A DNA stretch of 42,550 nucleotides from a virus, in IMG/VR virus record IMGVR_UViG_3300015194_000006, positions 1-42,550 of that record, one strand, 5' to 3'. The notes below the pieces were generated by a model. The model made no database searches, had not been told where the DNA came from, and worked only from the letters and a program-made list of their open reading frames with translations. The translations under genes and the position numbers were made by a program. Of the stretch, positions 16,202-23,502 are shown one piece after another. Numbering within the stretch: position 1 is the stretch's first letter; each line of letters starts with the position of its first letter.

Positions 16202-16680
16202 GCTTCCTCGCGCTGCTCCCGATGCGCGTATGGGCCGAGCTGGGGGCCGGCGTCCTGGCCATGTGTCTCTTCGCGGGCTTCGTACATCACGAGCGCAAGG
16301 TCGGCGCGGAGAAGGTCGTCGCAGCCGCCCGGGAAGCCGCCGCCAAGGCAACCGCCGCCAACCAGGCCGAAACCCAACGGCGCGAAGTCGCCATGAAGGA
16401 CATCTCGAATGAAGCTCAGAGACTCTCGACTCGCGCAGTGGACGACGCTGCTGACGCTCGTGCTGCTGGCGACCGCCTGCTCGACCGTGCCCGTCGTGGT
16501 GCCGCCCCCGGCAATCCCGCCTCTGCCCCCGGAGGCGCGCCAGGGGCCGCCGCCGTCCGAGTGCAACCCGACATGCTCCGCGATCTTGTCCAAGCTGCTC
16601 AACGGTATGCTGAACTCGCCGACCAGCGAGGAATCGCCGGGCAAGCCTGCGAGCGGTCCTACGACTCCCTGACGCGGTAG
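16198..16680 (+). CDS. Rz: i-spanin, Rz-like
   Basis: A 160-residue protein from GTG 16198 (GTGA overlap with the lipoprotein gene); ATG 16222 is a possible alternative start. One N-terminal transmembrane helix at about 12-30 (WAELGAGVLAMCLFAGFVH) is followed by a long Ala/Glu/Lys-rich coiled coil (EKVVAAAREAAAKATAANQA) and a periplasmic C-terminus with an Ala/Pro-rich break and a final Cys (GQACERS). This is the type II membrane topology of Rz i-spanins, which link to Rz1 to fuse inner and outer membranes in the last lysis step. The presence of a nested lipoprotein gene supports it. Confidence 0.85.
   Translation: MSFLALLPMRVWAELGAGVLAMCLFAGFVHHERKVGAEKVVAAAREAAAKATAANQAETQRREVAMKDISNEAQRLSTRAVDDAADARAAGDRLLDRARRGAAPGNPASAPGGAPGAAAVRVQPDMLRDLVQAAQRYAELADQRGIAGQACERSYDSLTR
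16409..16672 (+). CDS. Rz1: o-spanin lipoprotein, Rz1-like, nested in Rz
   Basis: An 87-residue ORF wholly inside the Rz-like gene in another frame. It has a lipoprotein signal ending LLATAC (acylated Cys at residue 24) and a proline-rich mature part (VVVPPPAIPPLPPEARQGPPP), both typical of Rz1. AAGGA lies about 8 bases before the ATG at 16409. Embedded Rz1 within Rz is the lambda arrangement. At 87 residues it is somewhat longer than lambda Rz1 (60). Together with Rz it would disrupt the outer membrane. Confidence 0.88.
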   Translation: MKLRDSRLAQWTTLLTLVLLATACSTVPVVVPPPAIPPLPPEARQGPPPSECNPTCSAILSKLLNGMLNSPTSEESPGKPASGPTTP

Positions 16681-16722
16681 ACTTGCTCATCGGCGCTGTA
16701 ACACCAGTGTGCCAAAGCCGCT

Positions 16723-16761
16723 GGAACCCGCATGAACCCTAGCTGAAGGTTTCCGGGTTCC
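16723..16761. repeat. Inverted repeat between lysis genes and integrase
   Basis: Arms GGAACCCG (16723-16730) and CGGGTTCC (16754-16761) are perfect complements, with an inner AACC/GGTT pairing and a loop around CTAGCTGAA. No U-tract follows, so it is a weak terminator candidate; it may instead be a protein-binding or attachment-core element for the integrase. The rest of the 16681-16912 gap holds no ORF I can support. Confidence 0.5.
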
Positions 16762-16873
16762 GGCACCACAAACAGGCACTAGAAGCCCCGCTACGCCCCG
16801 TCAAGGCCCTGCATTCCCCTAGAGCGAGACCCGCCAAAGCCCCGGGCAACACTGCCAGAATCCGACCCGCGAC

Positions 16874-16901
16874 GTGACGTCAGTGTGACCGTCACTGTGA
16901 C
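16874..16901. promoter_or_regulatory. Phased GTGAC repeats upstream of integrase (arm-type site candidates)
   Basis: GTGAC occurs at 16874, 16885 and 16897, about one helical turn apart, with GTCAC on the other strand at 16891 and the palindrome TGACGTCA at 16875-16882. The cluster ends 11 bases before the integrase start. Repeated short sites beside an integrase gene are typical of arm-type integrase or excisionase binding sites; they could also be an operator controlling the gene. Confidence 0.45.
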
Positions 16902-16912
16902 GAGGGTTCCCG

Positions 16913-17917
16913 GTGGCAGTGATCCGAAAGCGCGGCAAGTCGTGGCAGGCCATCGTCCGCATGAAGGGCGCGCCGGCTGTCTCCGCGACCCGGGCGACCA
17001 AGCGCGAGGCCGAGGAATGGGCGAAGGCTGAAGAAGGCGCGATCCTGGCAGGCCGGCGCGGCAAGTTCCCGGCCAAGACGCTCGATGAGGCCCTGACGAA
17101 GTACGAAGCCGAGGTGTCGGCCCACAAGCGCGGCAAGGTCCACGAGGAACGGCGCTTCCAAGCGCTGCGCAACGACTTCCCCGAGCTCGTCGGCAAGGTG
17201 CTCCACACGATCACGGCGGGGGACCTGGGGGCATGGCGCGATGCCCGGCTGCGCGTCGTCTCCAAGGGATCGGTGCAGCGCGACATCAACCTCCTGCGCA
17301 ACGTCTGGTCCGTGGCCTCGCGGGAGTGGGGATGGTGCGAGTATGGGTTGTGGCGCTCCGTGCGGATGCCGGGCGACAACCCGGCGCGAACATCGGTGTG
17401 GCGCTGGCCGCAGATTCGCGCCCTGCTCCGTCGCCTGCACTACCGCACCGGCAAGCCCCCTACCCTGCCGATGGAGCAAGTCGGGTTCCTGTTCCTGCTC
17501 GGACTGCACACGGCCATGCGACATGGCGAGCTGTGCCGGATGCGTCGGGAGGACGTCGATCTAGAGCGGCGGGTCGTCACCCTGCGCACACACAAGACCG
17601 TCGAGGCAGTCGGGGCACGGCAAGTGCCGATCACCCGCCGTGCTGCCCGCGTGCTTCGCGTGCTCTGCGCGTCCGACAAGTCAGGGCCGCTGTTCACCGT
17701 CTCGCCCCCGTCAGCAGAAGCGCTGTTCCGCAAGTACCGGCTTCAGGTCGGCATCGAGGGGCTGACGTTCCACGACACGCGGGGGACGGCGCTGACTCTG
17801 CTTGCCAAGCGGGTGGAGCCGATGGTCCTGGCCCGCATCTCAGGCCACCGCGACCTCTCACTGCTGCTCGCGGTCTACTACCGGGCGACGGCGGCAGAGA
17901 TCGCGGCGGGGCTCTAG
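16913..17917 (+). CDS. int: Tyrosine integrase
   Basis: A 334-residue tyrosine recombinase starting at GTG 16913. Residues 1-50 form a small N-terminal arm-binding-type domain (VIRKRGKSWQAIVRMKG, SATRATKREAEEWAK); a SAM-like core-binding domain covers about 55-150. The catalytic domain has R203 (HTAMRHGE), K228 (RTHKT), H287 and R290 (FHDTRG), H312 (ISGHRDL) and the nucleophile Tyr at 322 or 323 (AVYYRA). It would integrate and, with the excisionase-like protein at 18009, excise the prophage. It lies downstream of the lysis genes on the same strand with a 232-bp gap, so it may have its own promoter. Confidence 0.93.
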   Translation: MAVIRKRGKSWQAIVRMKGAPAVSATRATKREAEEWAKAEEGAILAGRRGKFPAKTLDEALTKYEAEVSAHKRGKVHEERRFQALRNDFPELVGKVLHTITAGDLGAWRDARLRVVSKGSVQRDINLLRNVWSVASREWGWCEYGLWRSVRMPGDNPARTSVWRWPQIRALLRRLHYRTGKPPTLPMEQVGFLFLLGLHTAMRHGELCRMRREDVDLERRVVTLRTHKTVEAVGARQVPITRRAARVLRVLCASDKSGPLFTVSPPSAEALFRKYRLQVGIEGLTFHDTRGTALTLLAKRVEPMVLARISGHRDLSLLLAVYYRATAAEIAAGL

Positions 17918-17953
17918 GGGGGGCCCGGCGTCCGCCACCACGTTAAACGATGC

Positions 17954-17981
17954 TAAGTCGTTGATCTACATACATAAGTCG
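17954..17981. other. AT-rich segment with direct repeats; attP/excisionase-site candidate
   Basis: TAAGTCG occurs at 17954-17960 and 17975-17981, 21 bp (two helical turns) apart, in the most AT-rich patch of this region (17941-17990), between the 3' ends of the integrase and excisionase-like genes. This is a common place for attP or Xis-binding sites. No core identity to a tRNA could be tested here. Confidence 0.4.
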
Positions 17982-18008
17982 AAAACGAGTCAGGGCAAGT
18001 AAGCGGGT

Positions 18009-18215
18009 TTAGCCCCCGCGGGGGGCCCGCCCTGCTGCTCGCGGTTTCGCTGCCCACTGGCGCACGTCCTCGGCGTTCCAGGCGCGGCAGCGGGGCGAGA
18101 CGTTCACCACGGGCTTGGGAAAGCTCGGGCGCTTGATGTACGCCTCCCGAGCGTGGCGGTAGCTCACGCGCAGAAATTGCGCGATCTCCGCGACGGTCCA
18201 TTGATCTTGATTCAT
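18009..18215 (-). CDS. AlpA/excisionase-like DNA-binding protein
   Basis: A 68-residue protein. The start at 18215 overlaps the previous gene's stop (ATGA) and has AAGGAAG a few bases upstream. The sequence WTVAEIAQFLRVSYRHAREAY followed by FPKPVVNVSPRCRAWNAEDVRQW is the winged helix-turn-helix of AlpA/MerR-like excisionases: an N-terminal HTH, a Pro-rich wing and a conserved W-x-x-x-x-V-x-x-W ending. It is the last gene of the leftward operon and convergent with the integrase, which fits a directionality factor. It could instead be a transcription regulator of the AlpA type. Confidence 0.8.
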   Translation of the reverse strand: MNQDQWTVAEIAQFLRVSYRHAREAYIKRPSFPKPVVNVSPRCRAWNAEDVRQWAAKPRAAGRAPRGG

Positions 18216-18562
18216 GGCACTTCCTTCGTAGGCATGTTGGGTGCCCCGCCAGCAGCAGCGCGGACAATGGCGCGTCGCAGGGCTGCGCACTTGTCTTCGC
18301 CATACGGTTCCTCGTAACAGCAGTCATCGGCCACGGCGACGACATGGCGCGAGGTGAAGCCGTCATGCTGCCAATCGATGCCGAGATTCACCGCCAGTCG
18401 CAGTGCGTCCCCGTCGTCCTCCAGCGGGTTCCAGTCCTGGCGGATGCTGCAACCGTGCCGGACGTACATGAAGCAGCCACGCTCGACGTTCCAGCGGTAG
18501 TCGTCGGGGATGCTCCACCCCATCGCTTTCGCAGCCAGCTCCAAAAGCTCGCGGTCGCTCAT
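18212..18562 (-). CDS. Conserved phage accessory protein
   Basis: A 116-residue protein starting at ATG 18562. It opens with SDRELLELAAKAMGWSI and contains WNPLEDDGDALRLAVNLGIDW, a combination seen in many small phage early proteins of unknown function. The middle has several Cys (GCFMYVRHGCSI, DDCCYEEP) that might bind metal. No enzyme motif. ATGA overlaps join it to both neighbours, so it is a stable member of the leftward operon. Confidence 0.75.
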   Translation of the reverse strand: MSDRELLELAAKAMGWSIPDDYRWNVERGCFMYVRHGCSIRQDWNPLEDDGDALRLAVNLGIDWQHDGFTSRHVVAVADDCCYEEPYGEDKCAALRRAIVRAAAGGAPNMPTKEVP

Positions 18563-18993
18563 GGCGTCTCTCCCGTAGACTGAGGGGATGCAGCGGCGTC
18601 GATGGCAGCGCGGGGCGTCATGCCGGTGCCGATATCGATGCCGAAGGGGTCGTCCTCCGAATACCGCACGACGGACCAACTATCGTCCTCCTGGCACTGA
18701 AGTTCGTACCTCATCGCCTCCAGCCAATCCAGCCGCTGCGCATCCTTCTCCAGCCTCTCGACTCTCGCAGCCAATTCGATGGCTTCGCCGTCTCGCGCGA
18801 GGTAGTCCAAGGCCATGGTCTGCACCTTGGCAGCCAGGGCGTCACGCTCGGCAAGGAGGGCGCGGATGGTATTTGGCAAGCTGACGTCGCGGTACGTGTC
18901 CCATGCCTCCTGTGTGGCAATCCCAGTCCAGGCATTGTCGGGAAAGTCGAACTCGGCCAGCGCCCGGCGCAGCGCATCGAATTGCTCGTTCAT
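18559..18993 (-). CDS. Hypothetical early protein with coiled coil
   Basis: A 144-residue acidic protein. The centre is a predicted coiled coil (IRALLAERDALAAKVQTMAL, AIELAARVERLEKDAQRLDW), and AQRLDWLEAM resembles a motif found in many phage early proteins of unknown function. A C-terminal part with DDSWSVVRYSEDDPFGIDIG follows, with a short Ala/Ser-rich tail. It overlaps both neighbours by four bases. Function not recognised. Confidence 0.7.
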   Translation of the reverse strand: MNEQFDALRRALAEFDFPDNAWTGIATQEAWDTYRDVSLPNTIRALLAERDALAAKVQTMALDYLARDGEAIELAARVERLEKDAQRLDWLEAMRYELQCQEDDSWSVVRYSEDDPFGIDIGTGMTPRAAIDAAASPQSTGETP

Positions 18994-19433
18994 TGGTTCT
19001 CCTTCGGCTCAGTTTGGGGCGAGTTTGGGGATGCGCTGCGTTCTGTCGCATCTCCCCAAACTTGGGCGGCCAGGGCATCGATACGGGCGAGGACTTGAGT
19101 GCAGCGGACGCAAGCCGCCATCCATTCCTCGCGGCGTCCAGGGATCGGCTCAAATCCCTGCTCATCGCAAAGGTTGGTGATCGCCTCCCGCGCTTCTGCG
19201 AGCACCTTGTCCCGCTCGGCCAGAGCACGCAACAGCACGGCGGCGGTGCGGTAGTCGGCGAGGCCAACGAGAGGGTGCGTGCGTCCGTTGCCGTGCAGCA
19301 CACCCTTCTCCAGCCAGTCGGCCGAGCGGTCGAATGCTTCGGCGAGCTTCGCGGCTTGGTATGGCGGGCTGCACGTATGCACAGAGCCTGCCGGCGTGGG
19401 CTTGCCGCAGGCGGGGCACTTCGGGTCGGTCAT
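18990..19433 (-). CDS. Hypothetical early protein with N-terminal zinc ribbon
   Basis: A 147-residue protein from ATG 19433, overlapping the previous stop (ATGA). Residues 5-21 form a zinc-ribbon-like CPACGKPTPAGSVHTC with ligand spacing CxxC...HxC. The rest is helical (AAKLAEAFDRSADWLEKGVL, ALAERDKVLAEAREAITNLC) and includes a second CxxC-like CVRC. It may bind nucleic acid or a protein partner; no known function. In-frame ORF extends upstream to 19484, but that start would sit well inside the MmcB-like gene. Confidence 0.7.
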   Translation of the reverse strand: MTDPKCPACGKPTPAGSVHTCSPPYQAAKLAEAFDRSADWLEKGVLHGNGRTHPLVGLADYRTAAVLLRALAERDKVLAEAREAITNLCDEQGFEPIPGRREEWMAACVRCTQVLARIDALAAQVWGDATERSASPNSPQTEPKENQ

Positions 19434-20017
19434 GCGGCCTCCGGTTCGCACTGAGCCGCGGGCGAGGCGACCAGCGCCTCCCACATGCGAAGATTGGCGA
19501 GACGCGCCACGTCGATAGCCTGCTGCGGCGTCAGGCGGCTGGCGTCACGGTTCGGCGTTGAGCGGCGCACGCAGTCGATGCGCAGTGGGCCGCTCGGGCG
19601 CTCCGGGTTCGGCTCGTCGAGCAGCAGCACGCCACTGGCGGGCGATGCCGCCAGTGGGAACAGGTCGTCGCTCCAGATGGCGCGCGGGATGGCGTAGTAG
19701 TGCTTCCAGACCTTCGGAGGCCACGGGCGGTGTATGGGCTCGGGCGTGACGTAGCCGCGCGTCTCCGGGTCATAGTGGCCGAACTGCCGATGCCACCACT
19801 TGTCCTTCTTGGCGTCGACCTTGAAGTCGGCGCGGCTGACCTTGACCTCGATGTCGATGATGCGCAGGTCGGACGTGACGGCCAGCACGTCGCACTCGTA
19901 GCCGGTCCAGTTGCAGTTCGGCACGAGGACAACGCACGTTCGGGCGAGCGTCTGTCGGGCCAGCGCACGGATAACGCTAGGCTCTGTCCACGCGGTCCGC
20001 TTCGGGTCATTCGGCAT
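19430..20017 (-). CDS. MmcB-like PD-(D/E)XK nuclease-fold protein
   Basis: A 195-residue protein with a restriction-endonuclease-like core near the N-terminus: NWTGYECDVLAVTSD...IIDIEVKVSR, giving D43, E57 and K59 as the D...ExK catalytic triad, preceded by helix PSVIRALARQTLA. DFKVDAKKDKWW follows directly, which is characteristic of MmcB-type DNA-repair proteins. It may act as a DNA nuclease in repair or recombination alongside RecT and the Ref-like gene upstream in the same operon. The C-terminal third is variable. Activity is not proven by sequence alone, but the active-site residues are intact. Confidence 0.75.
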   Translation of the reverse strand: MPNDPKRTAWTEPSVIRALARQTLARTCVVLVPNCNWTGYECDVLAVTSDLRIIDIEVKVSRADFKVDAKKDKWWHRQFGHYDPETRGYVTPEPIHRPWPPKVWKHYYAIPRAIWSDDLFPLAASPASGVLLLDEPNPERPSGPLRIDCVRRSTPNRDASRLTPQQAIDVARLANLRMWEALVASPAAQCEPEAA

Positions 20018-20393
20018 CGCGCTTGCCTCCGTCAGTGGGGGTGGCGGCTTGTCGGCGAATCGCTTGCGCGAGCGCGTTGGCCCTGCCGCCGATGTCGTTC
20101 AGGCTGGATCGTTCGGCGCGACCAAGCGTCACCGACTCCAGCACGCGGGCGAGGTCACCCGCTCGATGCTGCATGCAATGGTCCGCCGTGGCCTCGAAGG
20201 TCATGCCGAACTTCTGCGTGAACCATTCGTCGTGTCCGCCAATCAAGAAGATCGGCACGCGCTCGGTCCCGCCGTCCACCGGCTCGAACGCATAGCGCCC
20301 GTCCCCGAGGAAGCAGCATGCGACTGCCGCGACTTGAAGATCATCGGCCTCGACGGTGTACGGGTCGCTCGGATTGATGATTTCGAACTTCAT
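20007..20393 (-). CDS. Conserved phage protein of the MKFEIINPSDPYT type
   Basis: A 128-residue protein from ATG 20393. The N-terminus MKFEIINPSDPYTVEA and the central VPIFLIGGHDEWFTQKFGMTFEAT are motifs I recognise from many temperate phages of proteobacteria, always as small early proteins of unknown function. The C-terminus is helical. It overlaps the upstream gene by ATGA and runs 11 bases into the MmcB-like gene. No enzymatic residues could be assigned. Confidence 0.8.
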   Translation of the reverse strand: MKFEIINPSDPYTVEADDLQVAAVACCFLGDGRYAFEPVDGGTERVPIFLIGGHDEWFTQKFGMTFEATADHCMQHRAGDLARVLESVTLGRAERSSLNDIGGRANALAQAIRRQAATPTDGGKRDAE

Positions 20394-20920
20394 GGCCGCG
20401 CATCCTCCCCTGCCAAAGGGGCAGCGGCGGGCGATGAGGGAGCGGCGTCGAGCATGGCGCGATAGATGTCGCCGCTGGACGAGCGACCCTTCTTCCGGCC
20501 CGCGTTCGCCGCGTTGAGCATGTTGTGCGTGACCGAGTCCGGCACGAGCTTCCACCCGGCCGGCACTGCTCCCGTGGATGCAGGAGCAGCGCGGGCGGCA
20601 AGGGCTGCGAGGCGTTGGACTGCAGCCTCCATGCGCTCACAGTAGGTGGCGAGGTCGCTGGTGTCGTGGTACATGACCATCGCGTGCGCGGCGTTGCTCG
20701 CCTCATTGGCAAGCCGCTCCACGTCTTCCGGCACCGCCGTTGCAGCCGGGGAGGCGTCCCGCACGAACTGCACGAGGCGCGCGATGGGTTCCAGTGGTAT
20801 GCGACTTGCCTTGCGGCGGCCGTTCGCAATCTCTCCGACCACCCGCTCCAGCTCGTCCGCGCTCTCCAACGCTTCGGCGGTCGTCACCGGGCGCGATGTC
20901 AGATTGAACTCGTCAGCCAT
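20390..20920 (-). CDS. Hypothetical early protein with PAGWKLVP motif
   Basis: A 176-residue protein starting at ATG 20920 with AGGAGGGG a few bases upstream. It is mostly helical (TAEALESADELERVVGEIAN, DVERLANEASNAAHAMVMYH). AVPAGWKLVPDSVTHNMLNA is a motif shared with many otherwise unrelated phage early proteins, and a related FKVVPDPTMASG occurs in the next gene upstream, which suggests these mosaic proteins share a module. The C-terminus is Ala/Pro-rich. Function unknown. Confidence 0.7.
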   Translation of the reverse strand: MADEFNLTSRPVTTAEALESADELERVVGEIANGRRKASRIPLEPIARLVQFVRDASPAATAVPEDVERLANEASNAAHAMVMYHDTSDLATYCERMEAAVQRLAALAARAAPASTGAVPAGWKLVPDSVTHNMLNAANAGRKKGRSSSGDIYRAMLDAAPSSPAAAPLAGEDARP

Positions 20921-21596
20921 TGCGCCCCTCCTGCACCGGGAGGGAGGCGAGGGCGGCAATCGTTGGCGACAGCGCGTCGTAGGCCATCGCACGCACCGTC
21001 CACAGCGCGTCAGGCACGGCGGGGCCAGTGCTCTTGTCGTGGGCGTAGTCGCCGATCTGCGCGAGCACGTCGGTCAATCGGTCCACCTCGTGCTGCGCCT
21101 CTCCCGCATCAGCCGCAGGGCGGGCGAGGGCGGCGAGGCGCCGAACAGCATGCGTTGCGTCGGCGGAGTGTCCGTTCAAGATGAATCGCTCTGCCATCGA
21201 CAGCAGCCGCGTAACCTCGTCAGCCGCCTGCGTCTCCACGGTCTGCTGCGCGAACTTCATCGTGCCCGACGCCATCGTCGGATCGGGCACAACCTTGAAG
21301 CCTGCAATAGTGGCCGGCATCACTTGGGGTGCCGCATCAGCCGCAGCCGGGGCGACCTTGCAGCAGGGCATCTCGACGTTGGGGCAGCACGGGCAGCTTG
21401 GCGAATCGCAGGGCGAGGACCCCGCATCCACTGCGCGAGCCGAGTCGCGGGCGAGGATCGCGTCGAGGTTGTCCATCGCTTGCATGTCGGCGGAGGTCCA
21501 GCCCTCGTCGCTGACGAACGAGCCGAGCGCACGGGAGGCTTCCTCCAGCATCCATCGGGGAACGAGCACGGCAGCGGGGATGGGGGATTGGGTCAT
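20913..21596 (-). CDS. Hypothetical early protein with Cys cluster
   Basis: A 227-residue protein. The N-terminal part (VLVPRWMLEEASRALGSFVS) is followed at about residues 60-80 by a Cys-rich stretch (SPCDSPSCPCCPNVEMPCC) with seven cysteines, possibly metal-binding. IAGFKVVPDPTMASGTMKFA echoes the GWKLVP-type module of its downstream neighbour. The rest is helical. It overlaps the upstream gene by ATGA and the downstream by 8 bases. No function recognised. Confidence 0.65.
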   Translation of the reverse strand: MTQSPIPAAVLVPRWMLEEASRALGSFVSDEGWTSADMQAMDNLDAILARDSARAVDAGSSPCDSPSCPCCPNVEMPCCKVAPAAADAAPQVMPATIAGFKVVPDPTMASGTMKFAQQTVETQAADEVTRLLSMAERFILNGHSADATHAVRRLAALARPAADAGEAQHEVDRLTDVLAQIGDYAHDKSTGPAVPDALWTVRAMAYDALSPTIAALASLPVQEGRNG

Positions 21597-22159
21597 GATT
21601 GCGTGTCCTGAGTGGCGAGAGCGCGGATCGCGTCGACTTGTTCGTCGAGTAGTTCAGGCGCCGTCTGCCGGAAGCCCGCGCCGAATCCGATAACCCCCTG
21701 GTCGATAAAGCAATGGCTTCTCAGTGCCCGATAGCGGGCTGCGTCTCGCGCATCCTGCGGGGGAGCGGCGGTGTAGAGGGGAGCGCCGTTCTTCCAGTAC
21801 GCATCGGGCTTGTCGGCCTCCGCTGCCGGGAACTCGGCGAACGTGCGTGCCGCGATGCCACCGTGCGGGACCGGGAGGTGCGATGGGCCATGCCAGTGCA
21901 GCACCCGCGCCACTGGCTCCACGGAGGGCGCAGCGGGGGCGTGAGCATGGGCAGCGAGGGCGCAGGCCGAGTCGAATGCAGCGACCGTTTCGGCGGTGAG
22001 CGCGAGGAACTTGGCAGACGTTTCGCCAGACTTCGCGTTCTGGCTGTAGCTCTCGCTGTCGGCCTGCTGCCAATAGGTCTGCCCGAGGCTGAATGCTCGC
22101 GACATCGCCTTTGCAAGCGCATCACGGTCGAGCGGCGGAAGCGGGGTATCGGTCGTCAT
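21593..22159 (-). CDS. Hypothetical early protein
   Basis: A 188-residue protein starting at ATG 22159 with AAGGAGAG about 8 bases upstream; the 110-bp gap before it (22160-22269) holds only G-rich sequence with no supported gene. It starts with a helix (LAKAMSRAFSLGQTYWQQAD), has Ala-rich linkers, and contains YWKNGAPLYTAAP followed by ARYRALRSH, a pair often seen in phage early proteins with a shared C-terminal module. Function unknown. Confidence 0.7.
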   Translation of the reverse strand: MTTDTPLPPLDRDALAKAMSRAFSLGQTYWQQADSESYSQNAKSGETSAKFLALTAETVAAFDSACALAAHAHAPAAPSVEPVARVLHWHGPSHLPVPHGGIAARTFAEFPAAEADKPDAYWKNGAPLYTAAPPQDARDAARYRALRSHCFIDQGVIGFGAGFRQTAPELLDEQVDAIRALATQDTQS

Positions 22160-22224
22160 GGGGTCTCTCTCCTTTGCCGAACTCTGCGGGCGCATGTCTC
22201 TATTCCTTGGTAGGTCAGTCGGTC

Positions 22225-22241
22225 GGGAGGCTGGGGGAGCG
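22225..22241. repeat. 17-bp G-rich direct repeat, copy 1
   Basis: GGGAGGCTGGGGGAGCG, identical to 22683-22699. The copies lie in the two gaps on either side of the 129-residue gene at 22270-22659. Confidence 0.6.
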
Positions 22242-22269
22242 CGGTCGGATCAGGCGGGGGACTCGGCGC

Positions 22270-22659
22270 TCAGGCGTCGTCTTCGGAGTACGGCAGCGGG
22301 GCACCCGTTGCCTTGCAGATCGCAACCTGCATTTCGTTGTGGACCGCGTCGTATTGCTTCACGCCGTCAGGCGAAAGAAAGCCGGCGCCCTCGTGGTCGG
22401 CGGAATCCCACAGCCGCCCGTAGAGGCTGCTGAAGCGCTGGCACACAGCGAGAAGGTCAGGCACGGAGGCAATCAAGCGAGCGTTTGCAGTGATTTCGTC
22501 CTTCGACAACTCGTCGTCGGAGCGCTCGCAGTCCGCGATGCAAGCGCGGGCGCCGCGAATCTTGCGAACCGTGTTCTCCGTGATGTTCCCGACGTAGACG
22601 AGGCCCTTGTCGGCCCATTGAGTCCACGGGCCCGGCGTGTGTGTCTCGTTCGCGCTCAT
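22270..22659 (-). CDS. Ea22/Ead-like phage early protein
   Basis: A 129-residue protein starting at ATG 22659 with AAAGG upstream. The N-terminus ETHTPGPWTQWADKGLVYVG and the central ITANARLIASVPDLLAVCQR are typical of a broad family of phage early proteins related to Ea22/Ead-type genes. The middle has Cys residues (ACIADC). No enzyme motif. It is flanked on both sides by short gaps carrying the same 17-base repeat, so it may be a separately exchanged cassette. Confidence 0.75.
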   Translation of the reverse strand: MSANETHTPGPWTQWADKGLVYVGNITENTVRKIRGARACIADCERSDDELSKDEITANARLIASVPDLLAVCQRFSSLYGRLWDSADHEGAGFLSPDGVKQYDAVHNEMQVAICKATGAPLPYSEDDA

Positions 22660-22682
22660 GTCGTGCCTTTCAGGCGTTAGGG

Positions 22683-22699
22683 GGGAGGCTGGGGGAGCG
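22683..22699. repeat. 17-bp G-rich direct repeat, copy 2
   Basis: Identical to 22225-22241; together the copies flank the Ea22-like gene. Confidence 0.6.
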
Positions 22700-22717
22700 G
22701 TGCGGCGTCAGGCGCCC

Positions 22718-23053
22718 TCACCTCAAATTCATCTCGGCGCGGCGGTTCGCAGCCTTGGTGCGCGACCACTCGAAGCGCATCCGGATCACTTCCAGCTTCC
22801 ACTTGAGGCCGATGGCCCGCTCCGTGGCGACCTTGATGCCCTGGAGAAGCGCCAGGTAGTCGGCGTGTCGGTAGGCTTCGCGTTCCTGGATCGCCGCACT
22901 GGTGGCGCCGGAAACCTCGGCTTCCTTCATCAGCGCGGCCTTCTTGCTCTTGCGGAACTCGTCCAGGTAGTCGGCCTGGGCCTGGGCTTCGGCGTACTGC
23001 TGCGAGATTTCGTCCAGCTCGGCGAAGCGCGTTTCGATGATGTCCTGGCTCAC
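22718..23053 (-). CDS. Small helical early protein next to the recombination genes
   Basis: A 111-residue, almost wholly helical protein with heptad features (FAELDEISQQYAEAQAQADY, GIKVATERAIGLKWKLEVIR) and a basic C-terminus. It overlaps the Ref-like gene by ATGA. Similar short helical proteins accompany RecT genes in many temperate phages; a role as an accessory factor is possible but not shown. No metal or catalytic motif. Confidence 0.7.
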   Translation of the reverse strand: MSQDIIETRFAELDEISQQYAEAQAQADYLDEFRKSKKAALMKEAEVSGATSAAIQEREAYRHADYLALLQGIKVATERAIGLKWKLEVIRMRFEWSRTKAANRRAEMNLR

Positions 23054-23502
23054 TTCGTCACCTCGTAGCTATCGAAGAATCCAAGCTCCACCTTGAGCCG
23101 CGCGAGCAAGTCCATCTCCTTGCCGTACCGCGCCTCAAAGCCGCGCTTGTCGTGGTGCCGGCTCACCATGCCGAACTGAGCGCCGCCCTTGTGGTGCCCC
23201 GGGTCGCACAGCGGCAGAGTGAACAGGTGCCCCATGCGAACCCCTCCGCGCAGGATGTGGTGGATCGCCGTGGGCCGGGGCGCCTGGCCGTCCATCCGGC
23301 AGGCGATGCAGCCGTGGCAGGCGGCGGCGTTCATCCACTCGCGCTCGGCCACGGTCGGCGCGCGCTTGCCGGGGCGGGCCTTGGTGCCCTTCGGCACGGC
23401 GCAGACCTCACCCTCGATGCGCGTTCCCTGGCGGAACATCCCCGGCTCGACCGGGTAGAGGATGCGCGGCGGGCGCTCTGGCAGCTTGCGGGCGAAGGCC
23501 AT
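23050..23502 (-). CDS. Ref-like (RecA-dependent nuclease type) HNH protein
   Basis: A 150-residue protein from ATG 23502, overlapping the RecT stop (ATGA). It has a Cys triplet CHGCIACRMDG (C62, C65, C68), then AIHHILRG (H81, H82), GHLFTLPLCDPGHHKG (H92, C99, H103, H104) and SRHHDKRGFEARYGKEMDLL. This order matches P1 Ref and the phage proteins related to it, an HNH-fold nuclease that cuts DNA within a RecA filament. Here it would work in phage recombination with RecT. Catalytic histidines are present. Confidence 0.8.
   Translation of the reverse strand: MAFARKLPERPPRILYPVEPGMFRQGTRIEGEVCAVPKGTKARPGKRAPTVAEREWMNAAACHGCIACRMDGQAPRPTAIHHILRGGVRMGHLFTLPLCDPGHHKGGAQFGMVSRHHDKRGFEARYGKEMDLLARLKVELGFFDSYEVTK

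Noticed and set aside
16750-16775. tRNA 3'-end-like sequence (GGGTTCCGGCACCA) near the integrase, possible attP core in a tRNA
   Set aside because: It lacks the TTCRANY T-loop pattern and a foldable T-arm; the GGGTTCC is better explained as one arm of the inverted repeat.
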